DNA of 17,519 nt from contig USET01000008.1 of the NCBI GenBank assembly GCA_900553765.1, forward strand, positions 1 through 17,519, written 5' to 3'. The notes under the pieces were generated by a model that was given only the letters and a program-made list of their open reading frames with translations, was not told the origin of the DNA and searched no databases. Source of the stretch: an uncultured Mycoplasmatota bacterium (GTDB lineage Bacteria > Bacillota_I > Bacilli_A > RF39 > UBA660). Within the stretch, counting starts at the first letter, position 1. The number at the start of each line of letters is the position of its first letter. The position numbers and the translations under genes were made by a program. Positions 1 through 8,225 of this stretch are shown here, in pieces.

Positions 1-2
1 TA

Positions 3-767
3 GATCAGTCGACTTATCAATCGGTAAATGTATTTGGAGTGCCTGTTAATGATAGTAATCCTCTTACCTGTGTAGAAAATGAAGGGCAAGAATATTTTTA
101 TATTGGAAGCATTGATGAACTTGTTTCTTTTTATCAAGCATATGGAATTCATGGGACTCAGACAAATTTATTGTGGATTGATTTCCGTGCAGATATGGGT
201 GAAATTGCTCGCAGATTAAACGAAGTAATACCAGCGAGATTTGCTCTTTCATTCTCTGCAAATCATGGTGCGGTAGAATCTACTTTGGAAATTTTGGATC
301 CATATTATGAAGATGCATTGATGCATGCGAAATCAATTGTAGATGAAGTTCGTATGACGTCATCTGATCCTTCGGAACAAATGAAAATCGTCCACGATTA
401 TTTACTACGTACGACAACTTATACTAATCGTGGAGGAAATGACGGTTACGATGAAGCGAGTGATGCTTTCTTTTCAGGTCTTGCAAATTGTTCAGGATAT
501 TCTCGTGCTTACTCTATGATTTTGCGCGAATTAGAAATTCCTGTCTTATATGTAAGTTCTAGTACGATGGATCATGCATGGAATATGGGATACGATGGTA
601 TGAATTATTGGTATATCGATGCTTCCTTAGATGATGTAAGTAAAAAGAATAAAGATGACTATATTACGACGGATCGAGATTATTTCTACGATCGACATGA
701 GTTAGACCTTGGAGAATCAGATCAAGGTTATGTGAAACGAATGCAGAATCTATATCACTTACAATAA
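3..767 (+). CDS. Transglutaminase-like domain protein, 5' end outside the window
   Basis: The reading frame is open to the left edge (first full codon at 3), so this is the C-terminal part of a longer protein. The GTG at 39 is only an internal Val codon or a minor start candidate. The C-terminal half has the ordered Cys-His-Asp arrangement of the transglutaminase-like/papain fold: Cys in NCSGYS (codon 489-491), His in DHAWN (573-575) and Asp in YIDASLDD (618-620). A helical stretch with [14 protein letters not shown] precedes the Cys, as is usual for this family. Bacterial members are often secreted or surface-linked peptidases or peptide-modifying enzymes; substrate and location cannot be told here because the N-terminus is missing. 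A strong hairpin terminator follows 32 bases after the stop and separates it from the division operon. The domain call is fairly safe; any specific function is not. Confidence 0.75.
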   Translation, partial: DQSTYQSVNVFGVPVNDSNPLTCVENEGQEYFYIGSIDELVSFYQAYGIHGTQTNLLWIDFRADMGEIARRLNEVIPARFALSFSANHGAVESTLEILDPYYEDALMHAKSIVDEVRMTSSDPSEQMKIVHDYLLRTTTYTNRGGNDGYDEASDAFFSGLANCSGYSRAYSMILRELEIPVLYVSSSTMDHAWNMGYDGMNYWYIDASLDDVSKKNKDDYITTDRDYFYDRHELDLGESDQGYVKRMQNLYHLQ

Positions 768-799
768 TGTGGATCAGACATTTACTAGACATTTTTATA

Positions 800-829
800 G
801 GACTGACAGAAATTGTCAGTTCTTTTTTT
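800..829 (+). terminator. Intrinsic terminator after the transglutaminase-like gene
   Basis: GGACTGACA (800-808) pairs with TGTCAGTTC (814-822), a 9-bp stem with one G-T wobble and a 5-base loop, followed by seven T (823-829). It insulates the division operon from upstream transcription. Confidence 0.85.
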
Positions 830-849
830 ATAAATTTGTGGGAAATCCC

Positions 850-878
850 TTTACAAAGGGGAGGTTTCGGGGTAAAAT
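850..878 (+). promoter_or_regulatory. Sigma-A type promoter of the dcw operon
   Basis: TTTACA (850-855), a 17-base spacer and TAAAAT (873-878). The spacer is unusually G-rich for this AT-rich region. There is no TG extension, unlike most other promoters in the window. The start of transcription would fall near 885, inside the MraZ box array. Confidence 0.7.
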
Positions 879-916
879 GGTGGTGCAAGGTGGCATAAAG
901 TGGAGCAAAGTGGGTG
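877..916 (+). promoter_or_regulatory. MraZ box array: four direct repeats with a 10-bp period
   Basis: Four units start at 877, 887, 897 and 907: ATGGTGG, AAGGTGG, AAAGTGG and AAAGTGG, each followed by three variable bases. TGG therefore recurs at 881, 891, 901 and 911, one helical turn apart. This matches the MraZ operator described in mycoplasmas (AAAGTGK plus three bases, repeated) and the TGGGN repeats of Escherichia coli. The array runs from the -10 box into the mraZ ribosome binding site, so bound MraZ would be expected to block initiation (autorepression); that last step is inference. Confidence 0.8.
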
Positions 917-921
917 ATTTT

Positions 922-1353
922 ATGTTGATGGGAGAATATCATCATACGATCGATGATAAGGGAAGATTAACGATTCCTTCAAAGATTCGTTATGATCTCG
1001 GAGAAAAGTTTGTTGTGACAAGAGGACTCGACGGATGTTTATTCGTTTATCCGATGGAAGAATGGACAAATATTATTGCCAAATACAAAGAATTACCTAA
1101 TACAAAAGATGCCCGTAACTTTATGCGATTTTTCCTTTCAGGAGCGACAGAATGTGAATTTGATAAGCAAGGACGTATTAATATCGCCACACCACTTGTG
1201 AAATATGCCAATTTAACGAAAGATTGTATCATCATTGGAGTGAACGATCGTTTGGAAATTTGGAGTAGTGAAAGATGGAATTCGTTCATGGATGAAAATG
1301 AAGAGAATTTCTCAGATATTGCTGATAATCTGTTCTCTACGAATCTTAGTTAG
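922..1353 (+). CDS. mraZ: MraZ, transcriptional regulator of the division/cell-wall operon
   Basis: A 143-residue protein with two AbrB-like swapped-hairpin halves, each carrying the DxxxR signature: DDKGR (residues 11-15) and DKQGR (81-85). MraZ proteins form rings that bind direct repeats upstream of mraZ and regulate the dcw cluster. I chose ATG 922 because the family starts with M-[FL]-MGEY and because GGGTGAT (912-918) is a good ribosome binding site. The frame stays open upstream to a GTG at 769, but that stretch includes the terminator, promoter and operator and would add 51 unrelated residues. ATG 928 is a weaker alternative. First gene of the operon; rsmH follows after 11 bases. The length is typical of the family. 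Confidence 0.95.
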   Translation: MLMGEYHHTIDDKGRLTIPSKIRYDLGEKFVVTRGLDGCLFVYPMEEWTNIIAKYKELPNTKDARNFMRFFLSGATECEFDKQGRINIATPLVKYANLTKDCIIIGVNDRLEIWSSERWNSFMDENEENFSDIADNLFSTNLS

Positions 1354-1364
1354 TAGGTGAGAAA

Positions 1365-2285
1365 ATGCATAAAAGTGTATTGTTAGAAGAGTGTCTCACA
1401 TACTTAAATCTAAAAGAAGATTCGATTGTAGTAGATTGTACACTAGGATATGGTGGACATAGCAGTGAGATTTTAAAGCGAATTCCAAAGGGATTTTTAT
1501 ATGCATTTGATCAAGATATCGATGCGATTCGCTCTAGTGAAAAGAGATTAAGAGAAATCGGAGATAACTTTGAAATCATTCAGAGCAATTTTCAGTATTT
1601 AAAAAGTGCATTAGCAAAGAGAAATATAACAAAAGTCGACGCTATTTTGTTTGATCTTGGTGTTTCTAGCCCACAGTTGGATGAGAAAGACCGAGGGTTT
1701 AGTTTTCATCAGGATGCGCCACTCGATATGAGAATGGATCAATCACAGTCGCTGACCGCAAAAGAGGTAGTAAATACATATTCTTATCAAGATCTCGTAC
1801 GTATTTTTAAAGAATACGGAGAAGAAAAATTCGCAACTTCTATTGCGCGTGCAATAGAGAGACAAAGAAAGGAAGCGCCACTCGAAACGACGTTAGAATT
1901 AGCTGAGCTCATCAAAGGCGCAGTGCCAGAAAAATATCGTCGTGAAAAGCATCCTGCACGGAAAGTCTTTCAAGCGATTCGAATCGAAGTCAATCGCGAG
2001 TTAGAGGTCTGTGAAATTGCTGTACGAGATGCGTTAGATTGTCTCGATGTAGATGGCAGACTTTGCGTTATCACATTTCATTCTTTGGAAGACAAGATTG
2101 TAAAAAACTTATATAAGACACATAGTACAGTGAAAAAAGAATTAATGAAGTTACCTGTGATACCGGAAGAGTATCAACCGAAATATAAAGTTGTTGCAAC
2201 AGTAGTTCCAACAGAGAAGGAACTTTCAGAAAACAAACGGGCACGAAGTGCTAAATTAAGAGTCATCGCAAGAATAAAGAAGTAG
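1365..2285 (+). CDS. rsmH: 16S rRNA (cytosine(1402)-N(4))-methyltransferase RsmH (MraW)
   Basis: This 306-residue enzyme uses S-adenosylmethionine to methylate N4 of C1402 in the ribosomal P site. It opens with HKSVLLEE and the SAM-binding loop DCTLGYGGHS (residues 24-33). It then has the acidic FDQD (48-51), the family signature DLGVSSPQLD (97-106) with RGFSF (110-114), and DAPLDMRMD (117-125). The C-terminal half shows HPARKVFQAIRIEVN (196-210) and ITFHSLED (236-243). It ends in the usual ARSAKLRVI tail. AGGTGA (1355-1360) just before ATG 1365 sets the start. The position between mraZ and ftsL is the standard one. All key motifs are intact and the length is normal. Confidence 0.97.
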   Translation: MHKSVLLEECLTYLNLKEDSIVVDCTLGYGGHSSEILKRIPKGFLYAFDQDIDAIRSSEKRLREIGDNFEIIQSNFQYLKSALAKRNITKVDAILFDLGVSSPQLDEKDRGFSFHQDAPLDMRMDQSQSLTAKEVVNTYSYQDLVRIFKEYGEEKFATSIARAIERQRKEAPLETTLELAELIKGAVPEKYRREKHPARKVFQAIRIEVNRELEVCEIAVRDALDCLDVDGRLCVITFHSLEDKIVKNLYKTHSTVKKELMKLPVIPEEYQPKYKVVATVVPTEKELSENKRARSAKLRVIARIKK

Positions 2286-2299
2286 TAGGGGAGAGAGAC

Positions 2300-2596
2300 A
2301 TGAGGACGAAGAAAGTGAGAAAATTAAAAATTACAAAAGGTGAAAAAATGCTTTATGCAGGCGCTTTCTTGTCTGTCATTTTTACACTTGCGCTTCAAGT
2401 TTTTTGTGGAGCTAATATTGGAAATCTCAATATGTCTGTAGAAAAACTACGATATGATATAGAGTCACAAGAGAAGAAAAATGAAAGTTTAACGATGAAA
2501 GTGAACGAACTAACTTCATTTGATAAGGTCAAGGATATTGTCAAAGAAATGGGATTAGAGTATAATAATGATAATATCATAATCATCAACAAATAA
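2300..2596 (+). CDS. ftsL: FtsL-like cell division protein
   Basis: A 98-residue bitopic membrane protein. A basic cytoplasmic N-terminus (MRTKKVRKLKITK) is followed by one transmembrane helix at about 17-38. An extracellular segment at about 42-75 is rich in Lys, Glu and regularly spaced hydrophobic residues and looks like a coiled coil. FtsL sequences diverge strongly, so the call rests on size, topology and position between rsmH and pbpB, where ftsL lies in most Gram-positive dcw clusters. In other bacteria FtsL binds DivIC/FtsB and DivIB/FtsQ and activates FtsW-PBP2b; neither partner gene is in this window. GGGGAG (2288-2293) serves as the ribosome binding site. Confidence 0.85.
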   Translation: MRTKKVRKLKITKGEKMLYAGAFLSVIFTLALQVFCGANIGNLNMSVEKLRYDIESQEKKNESLTMKVNELTSFDKVKDIVKEMGLEYNNDNIIIINK

Positions 2597-2609
2597 ATGA
2601 GGTGAAGCT

Positions 2610-4820
2610 ATGAAAAAGGAAGGACTAAGAAATGGTAAGTGGAAATTTCCGCAACTGGTTTTTTATGTTTTTCTTTTTTTTATTGTGGTTTTAATCCTAC
2701 AACTAGCATATTTATCTTTATCTCCAGTCGTCTATGGAATTAATATGGATGATTTTGCGAAACAGCGTAATACAGTTAAGAAGACACTCACGGCAACGAG
2801 AGGAACGATCTATGATAAAGATGGAAATATTTTAGCACTCAATGTATCGTCTTATACGGTAATTGCATATCTGGATCCTAGTAGAAGTAAAAATTCTTCG
2901 ACTCCTCAGCACGTTGAAGATGTAGCGATGACAGCTCAAAAATTAGCACCTATTTTAGGTATGACAGAAGAGTATCTCGTACGTTTGATGTCACAGGATC
3001 GATATCAAGTAGAACTTGGACCAGGTGGACGTGGAATTACTGAGTTAAAGAAAGACGAAATAGAAGCACTTCATTTACCTGGAATCGCATTTGAAGAAGA
3101 TTATAAACGTTATTATCCAAATGGAAATTTTGCATCCTATGTCATTGGATATGCGAAACAGTACGACAAAGAAGTGACTGTAAATGGTATTAAAACATTG
3201 GAACGAGTGATTGTAGGAGAACTTGGAATTGAAGCGAAGTACGATAGTCAACTGAAAGGAATCAATGGTAGTGTTACTTATCAACAAGATCGAAATGGAT
3301 ATAAGATTCCAGATACGAAAGAAACTAGAATTGACGCACACGATGGAGATAACATCTATTTGACGCTAGATTCTAATATTCAAAGATTCTTGGAAGGAGC
3401 AATTAAAGAAGCTGCTGAAACTTACGAGCCGGAGTGGATGGTAGTCAACGTAATGGAGGCAAAAACTGGAAAAATTTTGGCGACGTCTTCATCACCATCA
3501 TTCGATCCGAACGTCAAAGATATTACAAATTATGAGAATCCTTTGGTCTCTTATGTTTACGAGCCAGGAAGTACTATGAAGATATTCTCTTATATGTGTG
3601 CGATGGAAAAAGGAACTTACGATGGATCAGCAACTTATCAATCAGGAAATATTAAAATAGGGGAATATACGATTAACGATTGGGATCGTGCTGGATGGGG
3701 AACGATTACGTATGATAAAGGATTTGAATATTCTTCAAATGTTGCAGTCGTTAATTTGTTACAGAAATATATCAATAAAAATGATTTAAGAGAATGTTAT
3801 GAAAAATATGGCTTTGGAAAGATTACGGGAATTGAACAGTCGAGAGAACAAACTGGATCGATTAAATTTAATTATCCGGTCGAGGTTGCTACTGCTGGAT
3901 TTGGACAGGGAATTACTGTAACGCCAGTTCAAATGTTACAGGCTTTAACGATGATTGCAAACGATGGAAAAATGCTAAAGCCTCACGTTGTCGATAAGAT
4001 CGTCGATCCAAACACAGGTAAGACAGTGTATAAATCTAAGGTAGAAAAATCAAAGCAATTGTTGAAACAATCTACCGTAGATAAGATCAAAGAGCTTATG
4101 CATAATACAGTGTATGGTACTGATCCTGGAACGACAGGATATGCATATGATATTCCGGGATTTGATATTATTGGTAAGACAGGTACAGCACAAATATATA
4201 ATGAAAAAACGGGTGGCTACTACGAAGGAAAGAACGAATATATTTTCTCTTTTGCTGGAATGTATCCAAAAGATGATCCGGAGATTATCATATATGCAGC
4301 GATGAAACGACCAAAATGGGGAGAGAGTAAGGCTCTTTCAACAACGGTTGTCTCTGTGATGAAAAGTATTGCAAAATATCGAAATATGTTTACTGAAGCA
4401 ACTGCACAGGCGACGACTCAATTATTTGAAATGCCATCTTATCTTAGCAAGAATGTTGTGGATGTTACAGCTCAGCTATCAAGTGTAGGTCTCGTTCCTG
4501 TATATTTGGGAACAGGAGATAAAGTTATCTCTCAATATCCAGAAAAAGGAACGCAGTTAGTAACAGGCGATAAAGTATTTTTAAAAACGAATAAAAAGGA
4601 TATCACAATTCCAGATATGACAGGTTGGTCTCGTAGCGATGTGAAGGCATTCGCAACACTTGCTGGAATTACATGTTCGTTTGAAGGACATGGATTTGTT
4701 ACTGGACAGAGTCTCACAGCTGGAACGCCTGTGAATGCTACAAAAGTATTGAATCTTACAATTTCTGATAAATATGATTTTAATGCATTAGATACGACGC
4801 AAAGCCAGAATGGAACATAG
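2610..4820 (+). CDS. pbpB: Class B penicillin-binding protein with two PASTA domains (PbpB/FtsI type)
   Basis: A 736-residue septal peptidoglycan transpeptidase. It has a short cytoplasmic tail, one membrane anchor (about 14-36) and a dimerisation domain beginning TRGTIYDKDG (63-72). The transpeptidase carries the three active-site motifs: STMK with nucleophile Ser321, SSN (375-377) and KTGT (523-526). Two PASTA repeats follow, at about 606-661 and 663-718. Bacillus PbpB (PBP2b) likewise has two PASTA domains. Its place after ftsL supports the division role, working with the SEDS protein encoded at 8226. GAGGTGA (2599-2605) precedes the ATG. The stop at 4818-4820 overlaps the ribosome binding site of the Nudix gene, so the two are probably translated in series. 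No catalytic residue is missing. Confidence 0.93.
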   Translation: MKKEGLRNGKWKFPQLVFYVFLFFIVVLILQLAYLSLSPVVYGINMDDFAKQRNTVKKTLTATRGTIYDKDGNILALNVSSYTVIAYLDPSRSKNSSTPQHVEDVAMTAQKLAPILGMTEEYLVRLMSQDRYQVELGPGGRGITELKKDEIEALHLPGIAFEEDYKRYYPNGNFASYVIGYAKQYDKEVTVNGIKTLERVIVGELGIEAKYDSQLKGINGSVTYQQDRNGYKIPDTKETRIDAHDGDNIYLTLDSNIQRFLEGAIKEAAETYEPEWMVVNVMEAKTGKILATSSSPSFDPNVKDITNYENPLVSYVYEPGSTMKIFSYMCAMEKGTYDGSATYQSGNIKIGEYTINDWDRAGWGTITYDKGFEYSSNVAVVNLLQKYINKNDLRECYEKYGFGKITGIEQSREQTGSIKFNYPVEVATAGFGQGITVTPVQMLQALTMIANDGKMLKPHVVDKIVDPNTGKTVYKSKVEKSKQLLKQSTVDKIKELMHNTVYGTDPGTTGYAYDIPGFDIIGKTGTAQIYNEKTGGYYEGKNEYIFSFAGMYPKDDPEIIIYAAMKRPKWGESKALSTTVVSVMKSIAKYRNMFTEATAQATTQLFEMPSYLSKNVVDVTAQLSSVGLVPVYLGTGDKVISQYPEKGTQLVTGDKVFLKTNKKDITIPDMTGWSRSDVKAFATLAGITCSFEGHGFVTGQSLTAGTPVNATKVLNLTISDKYDFNALDTTQSQNGT

Positions 4821-4829
4821 GAGGTTTGG

Positions 4830-5324
4830 ATGGAACAGTTACAAGTTTTTGATGAAAACAAGAAATTGTTAAACGAAGCCGTCGCTCGTGACAAAAAGCT
4901 ACAGCTTCCAGATGGAAAATACTTTATGATCATAGTAGTATTTATCGAAAATCATCAACATCAGTATTTGATTCAAAAGACTTCCGCAGAAAGAGAATCG
5001 GTTTATGCAACTACTGGTGGTCATGTAACTTATGGTGATACAGGGAAAGTCACTGCTCAAAAAGAATTGAAAGAAGAATTAGGAATCGATATTTCTTTAG
5101 AGGAATTAGAGTATATAGATACACTTAAATATCCTAAAGCATACTGTGAAATTTATTATGTTTCAAAAGAAACGGATTTAGAAAAAATTCAACTGCAAGA
5201 AGAAGAGGTAGAGAAAGTTGAATGGATGACAGAAGAAGAAATAGAACAATTGATTCAAAATAAAAAATTTCGCAAGGGTAATATCGAACCTTTTCAAAAA
5301 GTAAAGAAAGCTCACAATTCGTGA
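4830..5324 (+). CDS. Nudix hydrolase with a variant Nudix box
   Basis: A 164-residue single-domain protein. The Nudix box lies at residues 64-86, starting GGHVTYGD and ending KELKEELGI. Against the consensus GX5EX7REUXEEXGU it has Asp70 in place of the first Glu and Lys78 in place of Arg, but keeps the metal-binding core E79..E82-E83. Nudix enzymes cleave nucleoside diphosphates linked to other groups; the substrate cannot be read from the sequence. The start is well set by AGGAGG (4819-4824). It lies between the two PBP genes, overlaps the next gene by 4 bases (GTGA), and so belongs to the dcw operon. This is not a usual member of Bacillus-type clusters. A house-cleaning or wall-precursor-linked role is possible but unproven. 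Confidence 0.85.
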   Translation: MEQLQVFDENKKLLNEAVARDKKLQLPDGKYFMIIVVFIENHQHQYLIQKTSAERESVYATTGGHVTYGDTGKVTAQKELKEELGIDISLEELEYIDTLKYPKAYCEIYYVSKETDLEKIQLQEEEVEKVEWMTEEEIEQLIQNKKFRKGNIEPFQKVKKAHNS

Positions 5325-5331
5325 GTTTTTT
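5311..5331 (+). promoter_or_regulatory. Hairpin plus T-tract covering the start codon of the SpoVD-like gene
   Basis: CTCAC (5311-5315) and GTGAG (5321-5325) form a 5-bp stem with loop AATTC, followed by six T (5326-5331). Upstream AAAG can add A-T and G-T pairs with the T-tract. The GTG start and the TGA stop of the Nudix gene both lie in the 3' arm. It could act as a partial terminator or as a lock opened by ribosomes finishing the Nudix gene. Confidence 0.4.
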
Positions 5332-7216
5332 CATTATTAAAATTGTATTTTGTTTCTTAGTTCTTATATTTGTCTTAATTATTGGAAAGTTATTTTATAT
5401 TCAAGTGATCGACTATGAGAAGTTAAACTCTTATGCATCTGGACTTTGGAGTAGAAATCTTCCGATCGAAGCAAACAGAGGAAAAATTTACGATCGGAAT
5501 GGTGTAGTACTCGCTGATAATTTGACCACTTCATCATTAGTATTTATTCCAAATCAGATCAAAGATAAAATTGGTACAGCAGAAAAGATTAGTGAAATTT
5601 TAGATGTGCCTTACGATAAGATCTATGCGCACGTTTCAAAAAAGGCATCGATTGAAAGAGTACATCCGGAAGGGAGACGGCTTTCCTATGAGGTCGCGGA
5701 TAAGATAGCCGCATTAAAATTACCAGGAGTTTATCTCGTAAAAGAATCGAAACGTGTTTACCCATATGACACCTACTTATCTCATACCCTTGGATTTGTA
5801 GGAATCGATAATCAGGGACTTTCAGGGTTAGAACTTATGTATGATGATTATTTGACAGGAGAATATGGAGCGATTAAATATTTTAGTGATGCGAAGGGAA
5901 ATAAATTAGAATTGAATGAAGTTTACGAAAAACCACAAGATGGAATGAATATGACTCTTACGATCAATCATGAAATTCAAATGTCATTGGAGCGCGAGTT
6001 AGATAATGCGGTCTTAAAATATTCGCCGGATCAAGCACTTGGTATTGTAATGGATCCGAATACTGGAGAAATCTTAGCAATGTCGTCACGCCCTAATTTT
6101 TCTCCTTCTAAGTATCAAGATTATACGACAGAGGAAATTAACCGAAACTTGCCAATCTGGGCGACATACGAACCTGGGTCGACGTTTAAAATTATTACAC
6201 TCGCAACAGCGCTGGAAGAAAATCTCGTCGATTTAGAAAAGGATAAATTTCACGATAGTGGGTCGATACAAGTGGAGAATGCTCGGATCAAATGTTGGAA
6301 ACACGGAGGACATGGAGAACAGACAATGTTGCAAGTCGTCGAAAATTCGTGTAACCCTGGCTTTGTCGTCATGGGACAAAAGATAGGAAAGGAAAAGCTA
6401 TTCGAATCGATTCGAAAATTTGGTTTTGGATCTAAGACAGAAATTGATTTAAATGGAGAAGGAACAGGAATTTTATTTCCACTTGATAAAGTAGGACCTG
6501 TAGAACTTGCAACGACTTCTTTTGGGCAAGGTGTATCTGTTACGCCGATTCAACAAATCACGGCGGTATCTGCTGCAATTAATGGTGGATATTTATATCA
6601 ACCATATATTGTAAAGAGTCTCAACGAACCAGAGACTAATACAGTGATCAAAGAAAATAAGCCAAAGTTAGTTCGTAAAGTGATTCAATCAAGTACGAGT
6701 GAACAGGTAAGAATGACACTGGAAAGCGTTGTTACCAATGGAACAGGAAGACCATCTTACATCGATGGTTATCGTGTAGGTGGAAAGACAGGAACCGCAC
6801 AGAAAGTAAAAGACGGAAGATATATGGTTGGAAATTATATTACATCTTTTATGGGATTCTTGCCTGCAGATGATCCACAAGTGATCGTCTATGTTGCAAT
6901 CGATAATGCGAAAGGGGCAACACAGTATGGTGGTACGATTGCAGCTCCTATCGTCAAATCGATTTTGGAGGATGCGATCGAAACGTTAGAGATTCCTAGA
7001 AGAAAAGGATGGACGGAAAAGAAGTATAATTACTTAGATAAGAAATATGCAACGATACCTGACGTCGTAGGAAAAAGTACAGAGGATGCAGTGAAGGCTT
7101 TGGATAAATTTAAGGTGGAGTTTACAGGAACGGGAAACCGTGTGCGATATCAATCACCAAAGGCAAAGACGAGAATTTACGAAGGAGAGACAGTTCGATT
7201 ATATTTAACGGAATAG
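5321..7216 (+). CDS. spoVD: Class B penicillin-binding protein with one PASTA domain (SpoVD-like)
   Basis: A 631-residue transpeptidase with an N-terminal anchor at about 3-27. The dimerisation domain starts ANRGKIYDRNG (51-61). The catalytic motifs are STFK with Ser287, SCN (343-345, the ENSCNPG form typical of SpoVD) and KTGT (489-492). One PASTA repeat lies at about 573-630. Bacillus SpoVD also has a single PASTA domain and follows pbpB directly, so the pair matches that order apart from the inserted Nudix gene. GTG 5321 is the most upstream start in this frame (TAA at 5279-5281); no ribosome binding site is visible, and the 4-base overlap suggests translational coupling. In spore formers SpoVD makes cortex peptidoglycan; whether this organism sporulates cannot be said, so a second elongation or septal role is equally possible. 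Confidence 0.88.
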   Translation: MSFFIIKIVFCFLVLIFVLIIGKLFYIQVIDYEKLNSYASGLWSRNLPIEANRGKIYDRNGVVLADNLTTSSLVFIPNQIKDKIGTAEKISEILDVPYDKIYAHVSKKASIERVHPEGRRLSYEVADKIAALKLPGVYLVKESKRVYPYDTYLSHTLGFVGIDNQGLSGLELMYDDYLTGEYGAIKYFSDAKGNKLELNEVYEKPQDGMNMTLTINHEIQMSLERELDNAVLKYSPDQALGIVMDPNTGEILAMSSRPNFSPSKYQDYTTEEINRNLPIWATYEPGSTFKIITLATALEENLVDLEKDKFHDSGSIQVENARIKCWKHGGHGEQTMLQVVENSCNPGFVVMGQKIGKEKLFESIRKFGFGSKTEIDLNGEGTGILFPLDKVGPVELATTSFGQGVSVTPIQQITAVSAAINGGYLYQPYIVKSLNEPETNTVIKENKPKLVRKVIQSSTSEQVRMTLESVVTNGTGRPSYIDGYRVGGKTGTAQKVKDGRYMVGNYITSFMGFLPADDPQVIVYVAIDNAKGATQYGGTIAAPIVKSILEDAIETLEIPRRKGWTEKKYNYLDKKYATIPDVVGKSTEDAVKALDKFKVEFTGTGNRVRYQSPKAKTRIYEGETVRLYLTE

Positions 7217-7226
7217 GAGGAAGCTT

Positions 7227-8219
7227 ATGTTGATTTTGACCAAGGCGACACTTGCTATGATGATTGGATTTATTTTTGCAATCGTTACGGCAGTGATATT
7301 GATTCCTATTTTAAAACGTCATAAGGCAGGACAGAGTTTAAGCGTCTACCTAGAAGATAGGCATAGCAAGAAGCAAGGAACACCTACGATGGGTGGATTT
7401 ATCTTTATCATTCCAACACTAGGAACTTTGCTTTTGTTATATTTAACAGGTCGATTGGAACTTAGTTATACATTTTGTATTGTGATGGTTACCTTTATAG
7501 GCTATGCCTTGATTGGGTTTTTAGATGATTATCTCATTATCAAAAGGCATAATAATGCAGGACTTAGCGAAAAACAGAAGTTATTTTTACAACTTGTTAT
7601 CGCCATCATTTTCTTCTATTTATTTATGATTGCAGGTAACGAACCTCTCATATGGATTCATACTTTGCACATCAAAATTAATATTGGATGGTTTTATGGA
7701 CTTTTCATTTTATTCTTGTTGCTTGCCAGTAGTAATGCGGTCAATTTAACAGATGGACTGGATGGTCTTGCTGGAGGACTTTCCGTGATTGCCTTTTTTA
7801 CCTTTGGTGTCATCAGCTATCATACTGGATGGTTAGAAGGGTATCAAGAACTTGGTATGTTCTGTTTTATCTTAGTTGGTGCATTGTTAGGATTTTTACT
7901 GTTTAATGTAAGCCCAGCAAAAGTATTTATGGGAGATACCGGATCGTTATCTTTAGGAGCAACATTAGGAGCATTAGCTATTTTAACGAGACATGAGTTA
8001 TTACTCGTATTGATCGGAATTGTTTTTGTATTAGAAACTGCGAGTTGTATCTTGCAGAGAATTTATTACAAGTGGACGAAAAAAAGGTTATTTCCGATGG
8101 CTCCAATACATCACAGTTTCGAAAAATGTGGATGGGATGAGAGAGACATCGTCAAATTATTTTGGGTTATTGGGTTATTAGGTGCGATGGCATCGATCGC
8201 ATTTGGGATATGGATGTAG
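7227..8219 (+). CDS. mraY: MraY, phospho-N-acetylmuramoyl-pentapeptide transferase
   Basis: A 330-residue polytopic membrane enzyme (about ten helices) that transfers phospho-MurNAc-pentapeptide from UDP to undecaprenyl phosphate, giving lipid I on the inner face of the membrane. Visible family motifs are GTPTMGG (51-57), the acidic pair in FLDDY (98-102), NAVNLTDGLDGLAGG (170-184) and FMGDTGS (234-240). The cytoplasmic loop reads PIHHSFE (293-299), where nearly all MraY proteins have HHH: Ser297 replaces the third His. AGGAGG (7215-7220) sets ATG 7227. In Bacillus, murE precedes and murD follows mraY; both are missing here, and the next gene begins right after this stop. The identity is not in doubt. 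Confidence 0.96.
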   Translation: MLILTKATLAMMIGFIFAIVTAVILIPILKRHKAGQSLSVYLEDRHSKKQGTPTMGGFIFIIPTLGTLLLLYLTGRLELSYTFCIVMVTFIGYALIGFLDDYLIIKRHNNAGLSEKQKLFLQLVIAIIFFYLFMIAGNEPLIWIHTLHIKINIGWFYGLFILFLLLASSNAVNLTDGLDGLAGGLSVIAFFTFGVISYHTGWLEGYQELGMFCFILVGALLGFLLFNVSPAKVFMGDTGSLSLGATLGALAILTRHELLLVLIGIVFVLETASCILQRIYYKWTKKRLFPMAPIHHSFEKCGWDERDIVKLFWVIGLLGAMASIAFGIWM

Positions 8220-8225
8220 GTGCAT

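Noticed and set aside
3..767. Complete gene starting at GTG 39
   Set aside because: The frame is open to the window edge and the GTG has no good ribosome binding site at proper spacing; a longer protein truncated by the window is more likely.
4114..4305. A 63-codon + strand frame inside pbpB (also 13080-13265 in dnaE and 15972-16154 in recG)
   Set aside because: These are out-of-frame shadows of conserved enzyme cores; there are no start signals and the encoded peptides look random.
5311..5331. End of one operon and start of another between the Nudix gene and the SpoVD-like gene
   Set aside because: No promoter is visible before 5321 and the genes overlap by 4 bases, so I treat the hairpin as internal to the operon and as a regulatory candidate, not a definite terminator.
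64..6880. Minus-strand open frames of 60-133 codons (for example 64-261, 1047-1289, 2395-2592, 3075-3341, 4532-4933, 6689-6880)
   Set aside because: They lie opposite well-identified + strand genes, have no ribosome binding site or family resemblance, and are explained by codon bias of the real genes.
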